Below, one piece after another: positions 46,801 to 53,916 of a DNA stretch of 64,000 nt. The translations under genes were made by a program, and so were the position numbers. The notes under the pieces are model-generated. The model had not been told where the DNA came from, did not search any database, and worked only from the letters and a program-made list of their open reading frames with translations. This DNA is from Photobacterium leiognathi (GTDB taxonomy: Bacteria > Pseudomonadota > Gammaproteobacteria > Enterobacterales > Vibrionaceae). The number at the start of each line of letters is the position of its first letter. Positions within the stretch are counted from its first letter, which is position 1. The stretch spans positions 2,170,001 through 2,234,000 of the forward strand of contig NZ_CP131601.1 in NCBI RefSeq assembly GCF_030685535.1, given 5' to 3'.

Positions 46801-46969
46801 TAATGGTTAATGTATATTTGACTGATGAACCTGCATCATAATTTTTTGGTGCACTTATTGTTACCGCCAAATCATCGGTAATATTAGCTTGTGCTGGTAG
46901 CACAGATAAACCAGTTATACATATCAATAAAGATAATATGAATCTTACTAATGTTGATAACAAAGGCAT
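37883..46969 (-). CDS. Giant secreted repeat protein with about 19 DUF11-like domains
   Basis: A 9.1-kb gene for a protein of about 3028 residues with no assigned function. The ATG at 46969 has GGA 7-9 bases upstream and opens a clean signal peptide (MPLLSTLVRFILSLLICITG to PAQA); a GTG at 47005 is the alternative. The mature part is a chain of about 19 units of 120-170 residues, each beginning with a pattern like IEKxVxxxxYxPGxxxxYTIxVxN and closing with a pattern like VTFTVxAxVxxxxxGxITNxA. These are DUF11/conserved-repeat (Ig-like) domains as found in large surface proteins. The last repeat is the most canonical. The C terminus has a split SdrD-B-like segment, GKVFEDLNGDGFQ and, about 130 residues later, PGVRLITTEGIKIETDQFGR, then NPKVQRITPNALAKF. 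The mature chain is acidic. I see only two cysteines, both in repeat 3. No LPXTG, membrane anchor or type I secretion signal is visible. The role as adhesin or surface layer is inferred. Confidence 0.85.
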   Translation of the reverse strand: MPLLSTLVRFILSLLICITGLSVLPAQANITDDLAVTISAPKNYDAGSSVKYTLTIKNNSEDTTYKNIKLNAAIADITTMLDSGVEGNAFSSVSNKVDTIGDNSDAGVFNTSGNLVSTNIVVAPSESISYIITAKTVENAIGDINTSEHVSFKKGFWFKKELDAVVTHYLQPDLSITKTVANSAYQTGKKITYTVVVENAAHAGTARNYHVIDTLSSIQSQAANNNIDDNNNWSHTDEDKSSPFTTWDIAVAVENGADSSLSSPLKEADLDDTVTLPAKGKITYTVTATTTAVAIAEISNKALLLDAKNQQIAETVLVNTNTQLVNTTQNTKRVIESEYSPGNEITYKLRVKNTDKHKFANNITLLDKLMTCPTTTQSTGADEAPFEYWYIDSIDAQNTDKGTDAGVAANNPSAHRTDDINFVVDLAPNSYIEYTIKAKVKDTTIGHIQDSNACGDDFDESGSGIDMPKGKIQIKKSVDQDKFTPGEDITYTIEVKNPSNGLLLNIPVVDKLDEIKAENADGKMVYPFVEGSIRVTTDQGEHSNPDVNGDLNKKPIDVKATIFPNESVKYIVTAKTKQDIVGVISNTAYAGEGKQQGKSTVITTPRLENLNIEKHVKGANSDGWRAYGYNDDEFTYTIKVTNTAPAGFAKNVTVTDAISQIKAELLEKAAEEVPVFTSWTVSIATDGGAEVVKAPENNKDLESVINVPADGSVTFTVTAQIDPRRKDHVIWGKFTNQAQAKLARTGEVIKTANVDVVPAEPRLRLRKLVSNSVYTVGQPLEYTIDIQNYDRDGYVNDGRVSDSISSLSIFDQWKVWWEVIDDEKNPATTDRGQGTELFGYPTSEASASESTKDINNARFDLAPHQTLRIHVKGLVSEKAVGKGKITNVATATDNAGDHFDASVDVNEDNTSVNSISIYKYGDPEFKRYHPGDKYTWTVRVVNNSANAVDNVVVNDKIIGIDVLLANNGDNKYADITGTPYRSWTITKQVGEGSEEHFSDDVDLHDELKLAKKGEAGDNATYRITVIIKDNVVDEWLNNVADVTYLTLRNGKMEPITAYAKASVQRASTSGDVTRHLNETQYIPGKTKIVYTITASSNLGYMNNKAILENLEGLTVKTINKDGTTSEGNPFDHGSGPEFTVSVEKSEVTGHDVPSTSTDGTLDGTVADNKNIDTTIDVAPKDKVIYTVTGTVRDDAVGDITFNNDPDLVVEPYEPKLEIEKKVDQKSYEPGKPLHYTLTIKNTGKAHAFDVHVKDLLADVKVLDINGNQAPAFSSVTTTDKYSGEYKTWYFAGHYDQVGSINTTDTIIPLGGTAVYSVNAVVNKDAVGPITNALDVNGNTTEVVTNPVTAKYIANKKIVAYYDDEKNKLPDLKGYMPGGYIEYQVTVTNQSTANIDDLSIKDDLSTITAKTVNGVEEPVFDDVLIAHAFAHQDAFSKVADFAPSTQVLDTTVDIGPENAVTFNITAHIKPTIVGTFQNEANVGDRLHPKSPISRMLPANVELTKIVMDSAGKEIKTYQPGQKIQYKIELSNKGYGTSYTMALKDELSKLLTNVAELSGDGKQDPTGTPFSHWAVNEPAFEGGITTIPLTTGQNDIKAKAVLAPKVGKITILVDATVSDDALGDITNTAVFGKKSDDAVLTPEPKDIRASKNVIELDGKPFTSNSYYLPGQKATYEVKVQNSSNNWANDITVKDVVSHVNVDVAGDKNEPAYSDYRITYRVEGGVSGLPDTFVPVNTPLDNKQLDTELDIAPQQTVYFTVEAMIKDTAVGVIEPNHAFVNGLDNTSQEIPPQSSDFVIHKKVADEDKTFTPGQEINYTITVENTGDAWLNDLPIKDELTAITADIAHDATSPNEGAAFSSVSVEAKASDGSFVTSNASDNIDALADIKPKGSVTFTVKAVVADNVIGAIDNTAYAGSNNTPSETVTIDPIEGEFTIEKVADVKEFVPSQVVHYTVIVNNSTASWATGVNLKDEVSKIEAEIAGGTATAPLTGRAFDANSIDIKIVDLGKSKVVKQESNENITLNIAPNSLVKVGIDATVKSNVVGSITNIAHAIDNTGEDHPAEVTITPVDSEITIEKTADISEFVPGQTVNYTVTVNNTKASWATGVNIKDEVSKIEAEIAGGTPTSPLTGSAFDANSIVTKIADLGDSKVVKQESNESIILDIAPNASVTVNIAANVNNNVIGSITNIAHAIDNNGDDHNAEVTIEPIEGAVILTKEAIYATYKNGGEVGFDIKVENTGAGFAAHVELQDLISKIEATTNLGQPTPALSHWKVSYVAGDKNTKVMDVALNKLKQNLPEDKDVNVVMDIAPQDTVTFTVMGTAADDIVDDITNTASITFGENKQYATATVKPEQTSFEATKASVESYYTINKDLSFELTITNTSDNIINDMVVNDDMSTIAVKYRDGSIGPAFVKGSTKFIAETVPQGAQVEAQTENQFLVDLLPKQTITFKVTGKVVDSANGMIQNIAQVNDQDVPSNFVPPLEPEIIGTIVTTTDYDDDNVGEDENIYVPGGTVVYTITLENNTDAFANNVGFMSEFSKVSSEDYNGRQIHAYTDWKIVTKATGTDRGTTVGSYTDGKDVQTGLHIAPHSKVVYTFTTQVDKDLVNVIDYAAFYIDRKVIGHIDVHNLSVTKLESKVKPMLPEYDLKLTKTASKATAQVGDVVEYEVMVENDNKANFYDVSVVDHYPAGFQYVPGSTQIVHSGPDGEFDTKDDELLSQEPVMSGQLTFRKVNLKSSEKVRVRYLMRVSTGVTFGKYVNTAVAQIRGEDKSNVDKAVVEIEADKLFDTTSIIGKVFEDLNGDGFQADATAKGITVKTDLPKGDYVANSTTLMRDGKTIVVSAAKQAAPINSGITVKTLMGQSQNRTLKQGNKAVIRFKTTTATPFAFSVTTNNGTHVHFGTDGKITRTLTGDTKQGLSAENLNVTRNLYQAKTGYVWEIVIENLGIYEDGIPGVRLITTEGIKIETDQFGRYHIPDQWVKDKKGKNFLVKVDTDSLPTGMKVISENPKVQRITPNALAKFNFSVQTKH
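40337..41176 (-). repeat. Tandem duplication of a 420-bp DUF11 unit within the giant gene
   Basis: Two adjacent 140-residue units (coding 41176-40757 and 40756-40337) are far more alike than any other pair. Both contain ASWATGVN, KDEVSKIEAEIAGGT, PLTG, AFDANSI, SKVVKQESNE and VIGSITNIAHAIDN (VVGS in the first copy). The DNA is also clearly alike. This points to a recent duplication and gene growth by unequal exchange. Confidence 0.9.
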
Positions 46970-47783
46970 AAGCTTTCCGTATATCTTCTTATTAATTATT
47001 TCCACACCTTATTAATGCTGACTAGGTGTCCCTATGAATTAACATTAACAAGAGAAAGATACAGGGTTAACTCATATGTTATGAATAACATTGAATTGAA
47101 AAATCAGAACAAGCCGTCATTTTTTAAAAGCACTTTTAAACAAGGCCCCCCCATCACACAAAGATCAAAACCAAATAAAAACAATAATTTAAAAATTAAA
47201 TGCAACTTAAATTAAAATAAAAAAAGCTAAATCAAAGAAACTAACAGGGCAAAAAATCAAATTTTAAAAGTGCTAGTATCCCCAAAAAAGACCTGGATAA
47301 AAGATGTTTACCACAACTAAAGACCATGTAATTACAAAGGACAATATATACAAATTTGCTTATTACTCGACGAGACTACATACAAAACACACCTGCAATA
47401 AAATACCAATAAATAACATAAATAGTAAATATCAATCAAACTAGTACCTTAAGAATATAGATAATCAAATAACAGAAATTTATTTGAATAGCGACTTTCA
47501 AGACATAACAAATTTATAAAGCATTTAACCTTAATATCAATTATATTATGATATTCTCATACCTATAAATTAACTCAGACAAAGACGTTATTACTTTTAC
47601 AGTTAAAGGTATTTACACACAGAGAAATCTCGATATGACAGCCAAAACCCAAGATAAACAAACATAAAAATAATTTCTTTCACATAAAGTCTATGTTCAG
47701 ATTTTTTCAGAGCTATTTAATAGCGTATTAATACTTCAAACTTTATATTGTCGCTTTAAAGCACTACACCTTGGTTGAGTATC
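46970..47783. other. Divergent regulatory region between the giant gene and the c-di-GMP module
   Basis: About 810 bp, very AT-rich, with no coding frame. It contains the 14-bp shared element (47063-47076), an 18-bp palindrome TTTAAAAGCACTTTTAAA (47123-47140), a run of seven Cs (47146-47152) and a further TTTAAAAGTGCT (47263-47274). Promoters for both divergent units must lie here. I looked for a c-di-GMP riboswitch and found none. Confidence 0.5.
47063..47076 (-). promoter_or_regulatory. 14-bp element shared with the barrel gene upstream region (copy 2)
   Basis: Plus strand AGGGTTAACTCATA, identical to 37267-37280, lying 94 bp upstream of the giant gene start and in the same orientation. 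The exact repeat in two upstream regions of one locus suggests co-regulation of the two transcripts. Confidence 0.5.
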
Positions 47784-49364
47784 ATGATCGTAAAGTTAAA
47801 ACGTCTTTCTTTTACTTTTTTTAATTGTGCGGTTGGCTTTCTTAGCTTAGCTATAGTGCTAGTTTTAGCTACCTTGTCATCTGAACAAATCAGCACTCAG
47901 CTATTCCAAACTCATCTTAAGTTTCTCGAAAACCAGCGTTTTTATGACTATATCGATCAAGTAAAAAAGACTTCAGTGCTACTTGATAACCTACAATATA
48001 GTCTTTCTTATACCTGCGATGCTCAAGATATCACTGAACTTGAAAAAATCAGTTACTACTCGCCTCAGATCGCATCAATTCAACTTATTACTAATAGCGG
48101 TTTAAAATGTAGTGATCACCGTGATATCGATGCGTTATATGCCCACCCTCTTCAAATTATCGAATTAGATCCTCAAATTATTCTCATCGCTAATAAGAAA
48201 AATAATAAGTCGATTGTCCAATACAAAAAGCATATTTTAGGCGGCAACGTTATTGTTGATATTGCTCAACAGCCTGTTAATCCTTTACTTGCTGGATTGC
48301 CTAAAAATAGTTGGATTCAAATTATTGAAGGCAATAATGTCGCATTATTTACGGGTAATCGAAAAGGCTCACCTAACGAAATATTCTCAAAAGACATTAC
48401 CGCAAGTGATGTTAATCATATCGTCAAACCCATTTTATCCATGTCGTTGAATAATAAAGCATGGCTAAAATATTATGCGACTCCTGAAGCAATTAAGACT
48501 TATCGCAATATTATTAAGCCTTATTTACTCTTTTTACTTGCGCTGTTTTCTAGTGCCTTGATCTACCTGTGTTACCGTCGTTATCACAGTACCAGCATCA
48601 TTAAGTTCTTGATTGAAAATGCGATTAAACAAAATCATCTGGTGCCTTATTACCAAGCGATTGTCGATGCCGATAAACAGCAAATTTGTGGTTATGAAGT
48701 CCTGATCCGCTGGGAAACCAAAAAAGGCAAGGTGATCTTACCGGATGAGTTTATTCCACAATGTGAAGAGAATGGGGCAATCACGCCTCTTACATTCCAA
48801 CTGGTTAATACTGTTGCTAAAGATATCCGTAAACTCGAAATGCTGCACCACGGTAAACCTTTACCTTTTTATTTCAGCATTAATTTAAGTGCCAGTGTGC
48901 TGCAAGATCCTGAGCTCGTTCAGATCACCCGTGAAGCCCTACAACATTATAAAATTGCTGCACATAACATAGCGTTTGAGTTAACGGAGCGCTCACCAAT
49001 TAAAGATATTGAGTTAGCAGGTAAAATTTGCCAACAACTCAATGATATGGGTATTCAAATCAAACTTGATGATGTGGGCAATGGATATTGCGATTTCCTT
49101 GCTCTACAAAAACTACAAGCAACGACAATTAAGATTGATAAGATCTTTATTGATGAACTCGATTGCAATAACAAAAATACCATTGTGAGTTCATTGGTTG
49201 CCTTTGCTGATAAGGCTGAAGTCGAAGTCGTAGCAGAAGGTGTGGAAACAACAGAGCAAGCTAACTGTCTATTAGCGATGGGGATCCACTATCACCAAGG
49301 CTACCTATACAGTAAACCACAACCATTTAGCCTTATTTGTCAGGAGTTTACTACTGATGAATAA
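47784..49364 (+). CDS. CSS-motif EAL-domain c-di-GMP phosphodiesterase
   Basis: Predicted inner-membrane enzyme that hydrolyses c-di-GMP to pGpG. The protein is about 526 residues: membrane helix near 10-28, a periplasmic CSS-motif-like domain with two Cys (SYTCDAQD and LKCSDH), a second helix near 245-265 (LLFLLALFSSALIYLCY) and a C-terminal EAL domain. The signature is EVL (YEVLIRW), an accepted variant. The catalytic residues are visible: INLSA, FELTERS, KLDDVGNG, IKIDKIF, AEGVET and HQGYLYS. CSS-motif enzymes sense periplasmic redox through the Cys pair in E. coli. The ATG at 47784 is preferred; a TTG three codons earlier is possible. The 8-bp overlap with the cyclase gene indicates a coupled pair. 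It is divergent from the giant surface-protein gene. Confidence 0.9.
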   Translation: MIVKLKRLSFTFFNCAVGFLSLAIVLVLATLSSEQISTQLFQTHLKFLENQRFYDYIDQVKKTSVLLDNLQYSLSYTCDAQDITELEKISYYSPQIASIQLITNSGLKCSDHRDIDALYAHPLQIIELDPQIILIANKKNNKSIVQYKKHILGGNVIVDIAQQPVNPLLAGLPKNSWIQIIEGNNVALFTGNRKGSPNEIFSKDITASDVNHIVKPILSMSLNNKAWLKYYATPEAIKTYRNIIKPYLLFLLALFSSALIYLCYRRYHSTSIIKFLIENAIKQNHLVPYYQAIVDADKQQICGYEVLIRWETKKGKVILPDEFIPQCEENGAITPLTFQLVNTVAKDIRKLEMLHHGKPLPFYFSINLSASVLQDPELVQITREALQHYKIAAHNIAFELTERSPIKDIELAGKICQQLNDMGIQIKLDDVGNGYCDFLALQKLQATTIKIDKIFIDELDCNNKNTIVSSLVAFADKAEVEVVAEGVETTEQANCLLAMGIHYHQGYLYSKPQPFSLICQEFTTDE

Positions 49365-50910
49365 CAACAATCACAGTATTTTAGAAGAACAACAAACGAG
49401 TTGGTTTACCAAACATTTTGTAGTAAGCCACTACCTATTAAACCGTGTGATTGTTTTATCCATTAATGTATTACTGCTGACTTTTCTTGTAGTGATGAAT
49501 ACGCAGCAAGAGATCAGTGCAGCCAAAGAATACGTGCAAGGTAACTTGAACCAAATAAAGAAAAGCATTATTTCATTGGCTTATCGTAATGAGCGTTATG
49601 CACGTACTTTTTCTAAGCAAATAACCACATTACAAGCACCACAGACGTCTGCTTTAGTTGATGTCCATTACTATCCAGAACTTAATGAATTTGGATTCAA
49701 CCGTAATGTCTATCCAAGCAATTTACTCAACGGGAGCCTTATTGGTGCAGGTAAACCTACAGATGAGATAGAAAAGGAAACCAATTTTTTTCCTTTTTTA
49801 GATGATCTGTGGAGCCAGCAACACCAGAATTCAATTAAGTATAATTACTACTATATTTCGCATACATCGAAATATTTCTATTTATCCACCAAGTATTCAG
49901 TGAGTGATTTTAATACCCGTAAACATTTTTTTTCGACGTCGCTATATAACCACTATCGCTCAGATACCAACGAGCAATATCAAAATAAGGAAGGCTTTTA
50001 CTTTACCGCGCCTTATACAGACTACATTACCCATGAAAAAGTGATCACGTTAAAATCACCTGTTCACAAAGCTCGGCAAGTGATTGGTGATATTGGTGTA
50101 GATATTCCAATCGCATCACTACGCAGCGCGATCACCCTGCCTCGTAATTTTAAGGCTTATCTCACCTTGTTTTTTAATAACAAAGCAGAAGACAGTCAGA
50201 TTAATATCTTACAGGGCAGTAAAACAGCGTTAGGGCCTTATCTCACCATGAAGGTCGATATTGATGAGCAAAACGCTATTTGTGCACATCTGTCTATTTT
50301 GTTTTTCCTAAGTTCAGTTATTCAAAATATCATCATCGGATTGGTGATTATCTTTTTATTAAACTACATGTATTCGCTACTGAAGAAGTATCAATTTCAA
50401 AAAAACCACTTTCAACTTGAAGCATTTACAGATTCTTTAACTGGGCTATTTAACCGTCGTATCATGGAAAAAATACTGCCAAGATTAGTAAAGGAATATC
50501 AAGATAAGAAAACGCCCGTTTCAATTATCGCTATTGATGCTAATGACTTTAAGATCATTAATGATACCTATGGTCATGAAATTGGTGATAAGGCACTGAT
50601 ACATATAGCCAATAACATCTCACATTTAAGTCGTAAGTCTGACATTGGGTTACGATTAGGGGGGGATGAATTTTGTATTGTACTGCCCGATTGCCCATTG
50701 GATAAGGCGATGAGAATGGACAATCGGTTATCCATTGCTATCAATCAAAGCCGTTTTTGCGAGCATAATGTACAGACGAGTATCACGGCAGGTTGTATTG
50801 AAGTGACTAAAAATGAAAGCTTAAACGATGCGTTAAAACGCGCTGATCATATTCTGTATCAAAATAAGAAAAACAACAAAATCACAGAGCAACTGAAAAA
50901 ATACCAATAA
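49357..50910 (+). CDS. Membrane-bound GGDEF diguanylate cyclase
   Basis: Predicted c-di-GMP synthase of 517 residues. Membrane helices lie near 28-48 and 311-336, with a large periplasmic sensor between them of Cache-like character (the IGDIGVDIPIASL segment is typical). The cytoplasmic GGDEF domain (about 355-510) has TDSLTGLFNRR, DANDFKIINDTYGHEIGD and an intact active-site loop RLGGDEF. I see no RxxD inhibitory site just before the GGDEF loop (SDIGLRLGGDEF). Its start lies inside the end of the phosphodiesterase gene (8-bp overlap). A run of seven Gs encodes the Gly-Gly-Asp of the active site. The pair forms an antagonistic synthesis/degradation module facing the surface-protein locus. Confidence 0.92.
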   Translation: MNNNNHSILEEQQTSWFTKHFVVSHYLLNRVIVLSINVLLLTFLVVMNTQQEISAAKEYVQGNLNQIKKSIISLAYRNERYARTFSKQITTLQAPQTSALVDVHYYPELNEFGFNRNVYPSNLLNGSLIGAGKPTDEIEKETNFFPFLDDLWSQQHQNSIKYNYYYISHTSKYFYLSTKYSVSDFNTRKHFFSTSLYNHYRSDTNEQYQNKEGFYFTAPYTDYITHEKVITLKSPVHKARQVIGDIGVDIPIASLRSAITLPRNFKAYLTLFFNNKAEDSQINILQGSKTALGPYLTMKVDIDEQNAICAHLSILFFLSSVIQNIIIGLVIIFLLNYMYSLLKKYQFQKNHFQLEAFTDSLTGLFNRRIMEKILPRLVKEYQDKKTPVSIIAIDANDFKIINDTYGHEIGDKALIHIANNISHLSRKSDIGLRLGGDEFCIVLPDCPLDKAMRMDNRLSIAINQSRFCEHNVQTSITAGCIEVTKNESLNDALKRADHILYQNKKNNKITEQLKKYQ

Positions 50911-50942
50911 AAAAACGGCTTCTATATTGGAAGCCGTTTTTT
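50911..50942. terminator. Bidirectional terminator between the cyclase gene and oppF
   Basis: The stem AAAAACGGCTTC / GAAGCCGTTTTT with a short loop is flanked by A-tract and T-tract, serving both converging transcripts. Confidence 0.88.
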
Positions 50943-50957
50943 CTAATTAAGCATAAT

Positions 50958-51947
50958 TTACGCTACATGTAAGCATGACACCGCATGAACATCACTACCT
51001 TTTAGTTGCGGCTTTTGCTCTGCACACAGTGATGTGGCATTTGGGCAACGTGTTCTAAATACACAACCTGATGGTGGATTCATTGGCGATGGTAAATCCC
51101 CTTCAAGCAATTCGATATGCTTGTTACGTTCCAATTCTGGATCTGGGATTGGCACAGCAGACATTAATGCCTTGGTATAAGGGTGCTGAGGCTCTGCAAA
51201 CAGGGCTTCACTCTCCCCCATTTCAACCGCATTACCTAAGTACATCACCAAGACACGATCTGAAATATGTTTTACCACAGACAAATCATGAGCAATAAAG
51301 ATCAAGCTTAAGCCCATCTCTTTTTGAAGCGATTTCAGAAGGTTGACTACCTGAGCCTGAATAGATACATCCAGCGCAGATACAGGCTCATCACAGATGA
51401 TCATTTTAGGTTTTAAGATAAGCGCTCGCGCAATACCAATACGCTGACACTGACCACCAGAAAACTCGTGAGGATAACGGTTGATCACATTAGGTAATAA
51501 ACCCACTTTTGCCATCATGGCTTGTACTTGTTGTTTCACTTCATCGGCTGGCAGGTTTGGATAAAACGCTTTTAGCGGCTCTGCAATGATTTCCCCTACT
51601 GTCATACGTGGGTTCAACGATGCCAATGGATCTTGGAAAATCATCTGAATTTCTTTACGTTTTTCACGTAACGCTTCATTTTTTAATTTCGTCAGATCTT
51701 GTCCAAGCCACACTACTTGTCCGTCAGTGGCTTCAACTAAACCAATAATGGCGCGGGCAAAGGTTGATTTACCACAACCTGATTCGCCTACTACACCTAA
51801 TGTTTCACCTTCATAAATACGAACGTTAACACCATCAACCGCTTTTAATTTGATAGGTGGCGTCCAAGGCCAAGCTGATTTTGCTGCAATGTTGAAATGC
51901 ACTTTTAAGTCATTTACATCTAACAATAATTTCTTTTCTGCACTCAT
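50958..51947 (-). CDS. oppF: Oligopeptide ABC transporter ATP-binding protein OppF
   Basis: One of two cytoplasmic ATPases of the oligopeptide importer. The 329-residue protein has Walker [10 protein letters not shown], signature [15 protein letters not shown], Walker [15 protein letters not shown] and the C-terminal oligopeptide/dipeptide extension with a Cys-rich segment ([14 protein letters not shown]) typical of OppD/OppF. It overlaps oppD by 4 bp (ATGA). Last gene of oppABCDF. Confidence 0.95.
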   Translation of the reverse strand: MSAEKKLLLDVNDLKVHFNIAAKSAWPWTPPIKLKAVDGVNVRIYEGETLGVVGESGCGKSTFARAIIGLVEATDGQVVWLGQDLTKLKNEALREKRKEIQMIFQDPLASLNPRMTVGEIIAEPLKAFYPNLPADEVKQQVQAMMAKVGLLPNVINRYPHEFSGGQCQRIGIARALILKPKMIICDEPVSALDVSIQAQVVNLLKSLQKEMGLSLIFIAHDLSVVKHISDRVLVMYLGNAVEMGESEALFAEPQHPYTKALMSAVPIPDPELERNKHIELLEGDLPSPMNPPSGCVFRTRCPNATSLCAEQKPQLKGSDVHAVSCLHVA

Positions 51948-52912
51948 GACAACGCCCCCATTTCAGAAAAACATGCACGTAAACGACCGTCGGCAAATGG
52001 CGTTAAAATCGGTGATTCTTGTTTACAACGATCAACTACACGGTGACAGCGATCTTGATAAGGACAGCCTGTTGGTAAGCGCAATAAGTTAGGTGGATTA
52101 CCCGGAATGGTTGGCAGATCTTCACCCGTGGTATCTAAACGTGGAATCGCACGCAGTAGACCTTCCGTGTATGGGTGACTTGGTTGGTAGAAGATTTCGT
52201 TGATCTTACCGTACTCCATAGTACGCCCAGCATACATAACCAATACTTTGTCACAGCTTCCTGCCACAACACCTAAGTCATGGGTGATCATGATAATCGA
52301 GGTATTAAAGTCTTTTTTCAGATCGTTCAATAGCTCCATGATCTGCGCTTGCACCGTAACGTCTAGCGCCGTTGTAGGTTCATCAGCTATCAACAATTTA
52401 GGACGACATAACAATGCCATTGCGATCATCACACGCTGACGCATACCACCCGAAAACTCATGGGGATACATGGTAATACGCTTGCGAGCTTCCGGAATTT
52501 TCACCGCATCAAGCATACGAACAGATTCTTCAAACGCTTCGGATTTACTCATATTTTTGTGCAGCATTAACACTTCCATCAGCTGATCGCTAACTTTCAT
52601 GTAGGGATTTAGCGATGTCATCGGATCTTGGAAGATCATCGCAATTTGTTCTGCTCGAATGTGGTTGAGTGCTTTCTCTGGCAAATTTAAGATCTCATTA
52701 CCTTCAAACTTGGCACTACCACTGATCTTACCGTTCTTCGCCAGTAAGCCCATAATGGCAAACACGGTTTGGCTTTTACCTGAACCTGATTCGCCCACAA
52801 TACCCAAGGTTTCACCTTGATTAAGCGAGAAATTAAGATCGTTAACTGCAGTAACAATACCGTCAGGCGTGGTGAATTCGACACGCAGATCTTTTACATC
52901 TAATAAGCTCAT
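51944..52912 (-). CDS. oppD: Oligopeptide ABC transporter ATP-binding protein OppD
   Basis: Second ATPase of the oligopeptide importer. The 322-residue protein has Walker [11 protein letters not shown], signature [16 protein letters not shown], Walker [15 protein letters not shown], and a C-terminal Cys-rich extension ([14 protein letters not shown]), a possible iron-sulfur site as reported for some family members. It follows oppC after a 76-bp gap and is coupled to oppF. Confidence 0.95.
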   Translation of the reverse strand: MSLLDVKDLRVEFTTPDGIVTAVNDLNFSLNQGETLGIVGESGSGKSQTVFAIMGLLAKNGKISGSAKFEGNEILNLPEKALNHIRAEQIAMIFQDPMTSLNPYMKVSDQLMEVLMLHKNMSKSEAFEESVRMLDAVKIPEARKRITMYPHEFSGGMRQRVMIAMALLCRPKLLIADEPTTALDVTVQAQIMELLNDLKKDFNTSIIMITHDLGVVAGSCDKVLVMYAGRTMEYGKINEIFYQPSHPYTEGLLRAIPRLDTTGEDLPTIPGNPPNLLRLPTGCPYQDRCHRVVDRCKQESPILTPFADGRLRACFSEMGALS

Positions 52913-52988
52913 ATTACGTCCTTATAATGAAGCAAGCTGATCAACTTTATTGTTCTATCAGCCTGTGTTACCAACCTGCTTCATCCTG

Positions 52989-53903
52989 TTATCTATCTTT
53001 TGGATCCAATGCGTCACGTAGACCATCACCTACGTAGTTAAAACAGAACAAGGTCACGACCATGAAAGCAGCTGGGAATAATAGCTGCCATATAGCAACT
53101 TCCATTGTTTGTGAACCTTCTTGCAGTAAAGCGCCCCAACTTGTCATTGGCTCCTGCACCCCTAAGCCTAGGAAACTTAAGAAAGACTCTGTCAAGATCA
53201 TCGATGGCACCAGTAAGGTTGAGTACACCGCTACAATACCTAATACGTTAGGTACAATGTGACGAGTGATAATACGCCAGCGACTAACACCACACACATG
53301 CGCCGCTTCAATGAACTCTTTACTGCGCAGTGACAAGGTTTGACCACGAACGATACGTGCCATGTCGAGCCATGAAATCGCACCAATCGCAATGAAGATC
53401 AGCATGATATTACGACCGAAGAAGGTCACTAACACGATCACGAAAAACATGAATGGGATTGAGTATAAGATCTCAAGAATACGCATCATCACACGATCAG
53501 TACGACCACCAATAAAACCTGATGCTGCGCCATATAACGTACCAATCACTACCGCAACCAGTGCCCCTAAAATACCGACCATCAGTGAAATTCGACCACC
53601 AACGAGAGTTCGGGTATACAGGTCACGACCTAGACTATCAGTACCAAAGAAATGTCCTTCTGCACCAAACGACGGTGCAGCGTGCAAGGCATACCAGTCG
53701 GTATCATCAAAGGCATATTGGCTGAACATTGGGCCAAAAATAACTGCCAACGAGATCATTAATAAAATAGCTAAAGAAATCATCGCTGCTTTATTTCGCA
53801 TAAAACGCGAACGAGCATCTTGCCATAAACTACGGCCTTCAATTTCCAAGTTATCTGAAAACTTCTCTAAGGCTTCTACATTATCTTTTTTCATTAACAT
53901 CAT
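52989..53903 (-). CDS. oppC: Oligopeptide ABC transporter permease OppC
   Basis: Inner-membrane permease of the oligopeptide importer. The 304-residue protein has about six helices, a soluble N-terminal stretch before helix 1 (RFMRNKAAMISLAI), and the EAA loop EAAHVCGVSRWRIITRHIVPN. The ATG at 53903 is preferred, with GAGG 9 bases upstream; a frame extension to 53963 would overlap the end of oppB and lacks support. It sits 13 bp after oppB. Confidence 0.93.
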   Translation of the reverse strand: MMLMKKDNVEALEKFSDNLEIEGRSLWQDARSRFMRNKAAMISLAILLMISLAVIFGPMFSQYAFDDTDWYALHAAPSFGAEGHFFGTDSLGRDLYTRTLVGGRISLMVGILGALVAVVIGTLYGAASGFIGGRTDRVMMRILEILYSIPFMFFVIVLVTFFGRNIMLIFIAIGAISWLDMARIVRGQTLSLRSKEFIEAAHVCGVSRWRIITRHIVPNVLGIVAVYSTLLVPSMILTESFLSFLGLGVQEPMTSWGALLQEGSQTMEVAIWQLLFPAAFMVVTLFCFNYVGDGLRDALDPKDR

Positions 53904-53916
53904 AACTTTCAGCCTC

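Noticed and set aside
47220..47300. Possible c-di-GMP (GEMM) riboswitch, prompted by CAGGGCAAA at 47245-47253
   Set aside because: The second conserved half (GGACGCAAAGCC) and the paired stems are missing.
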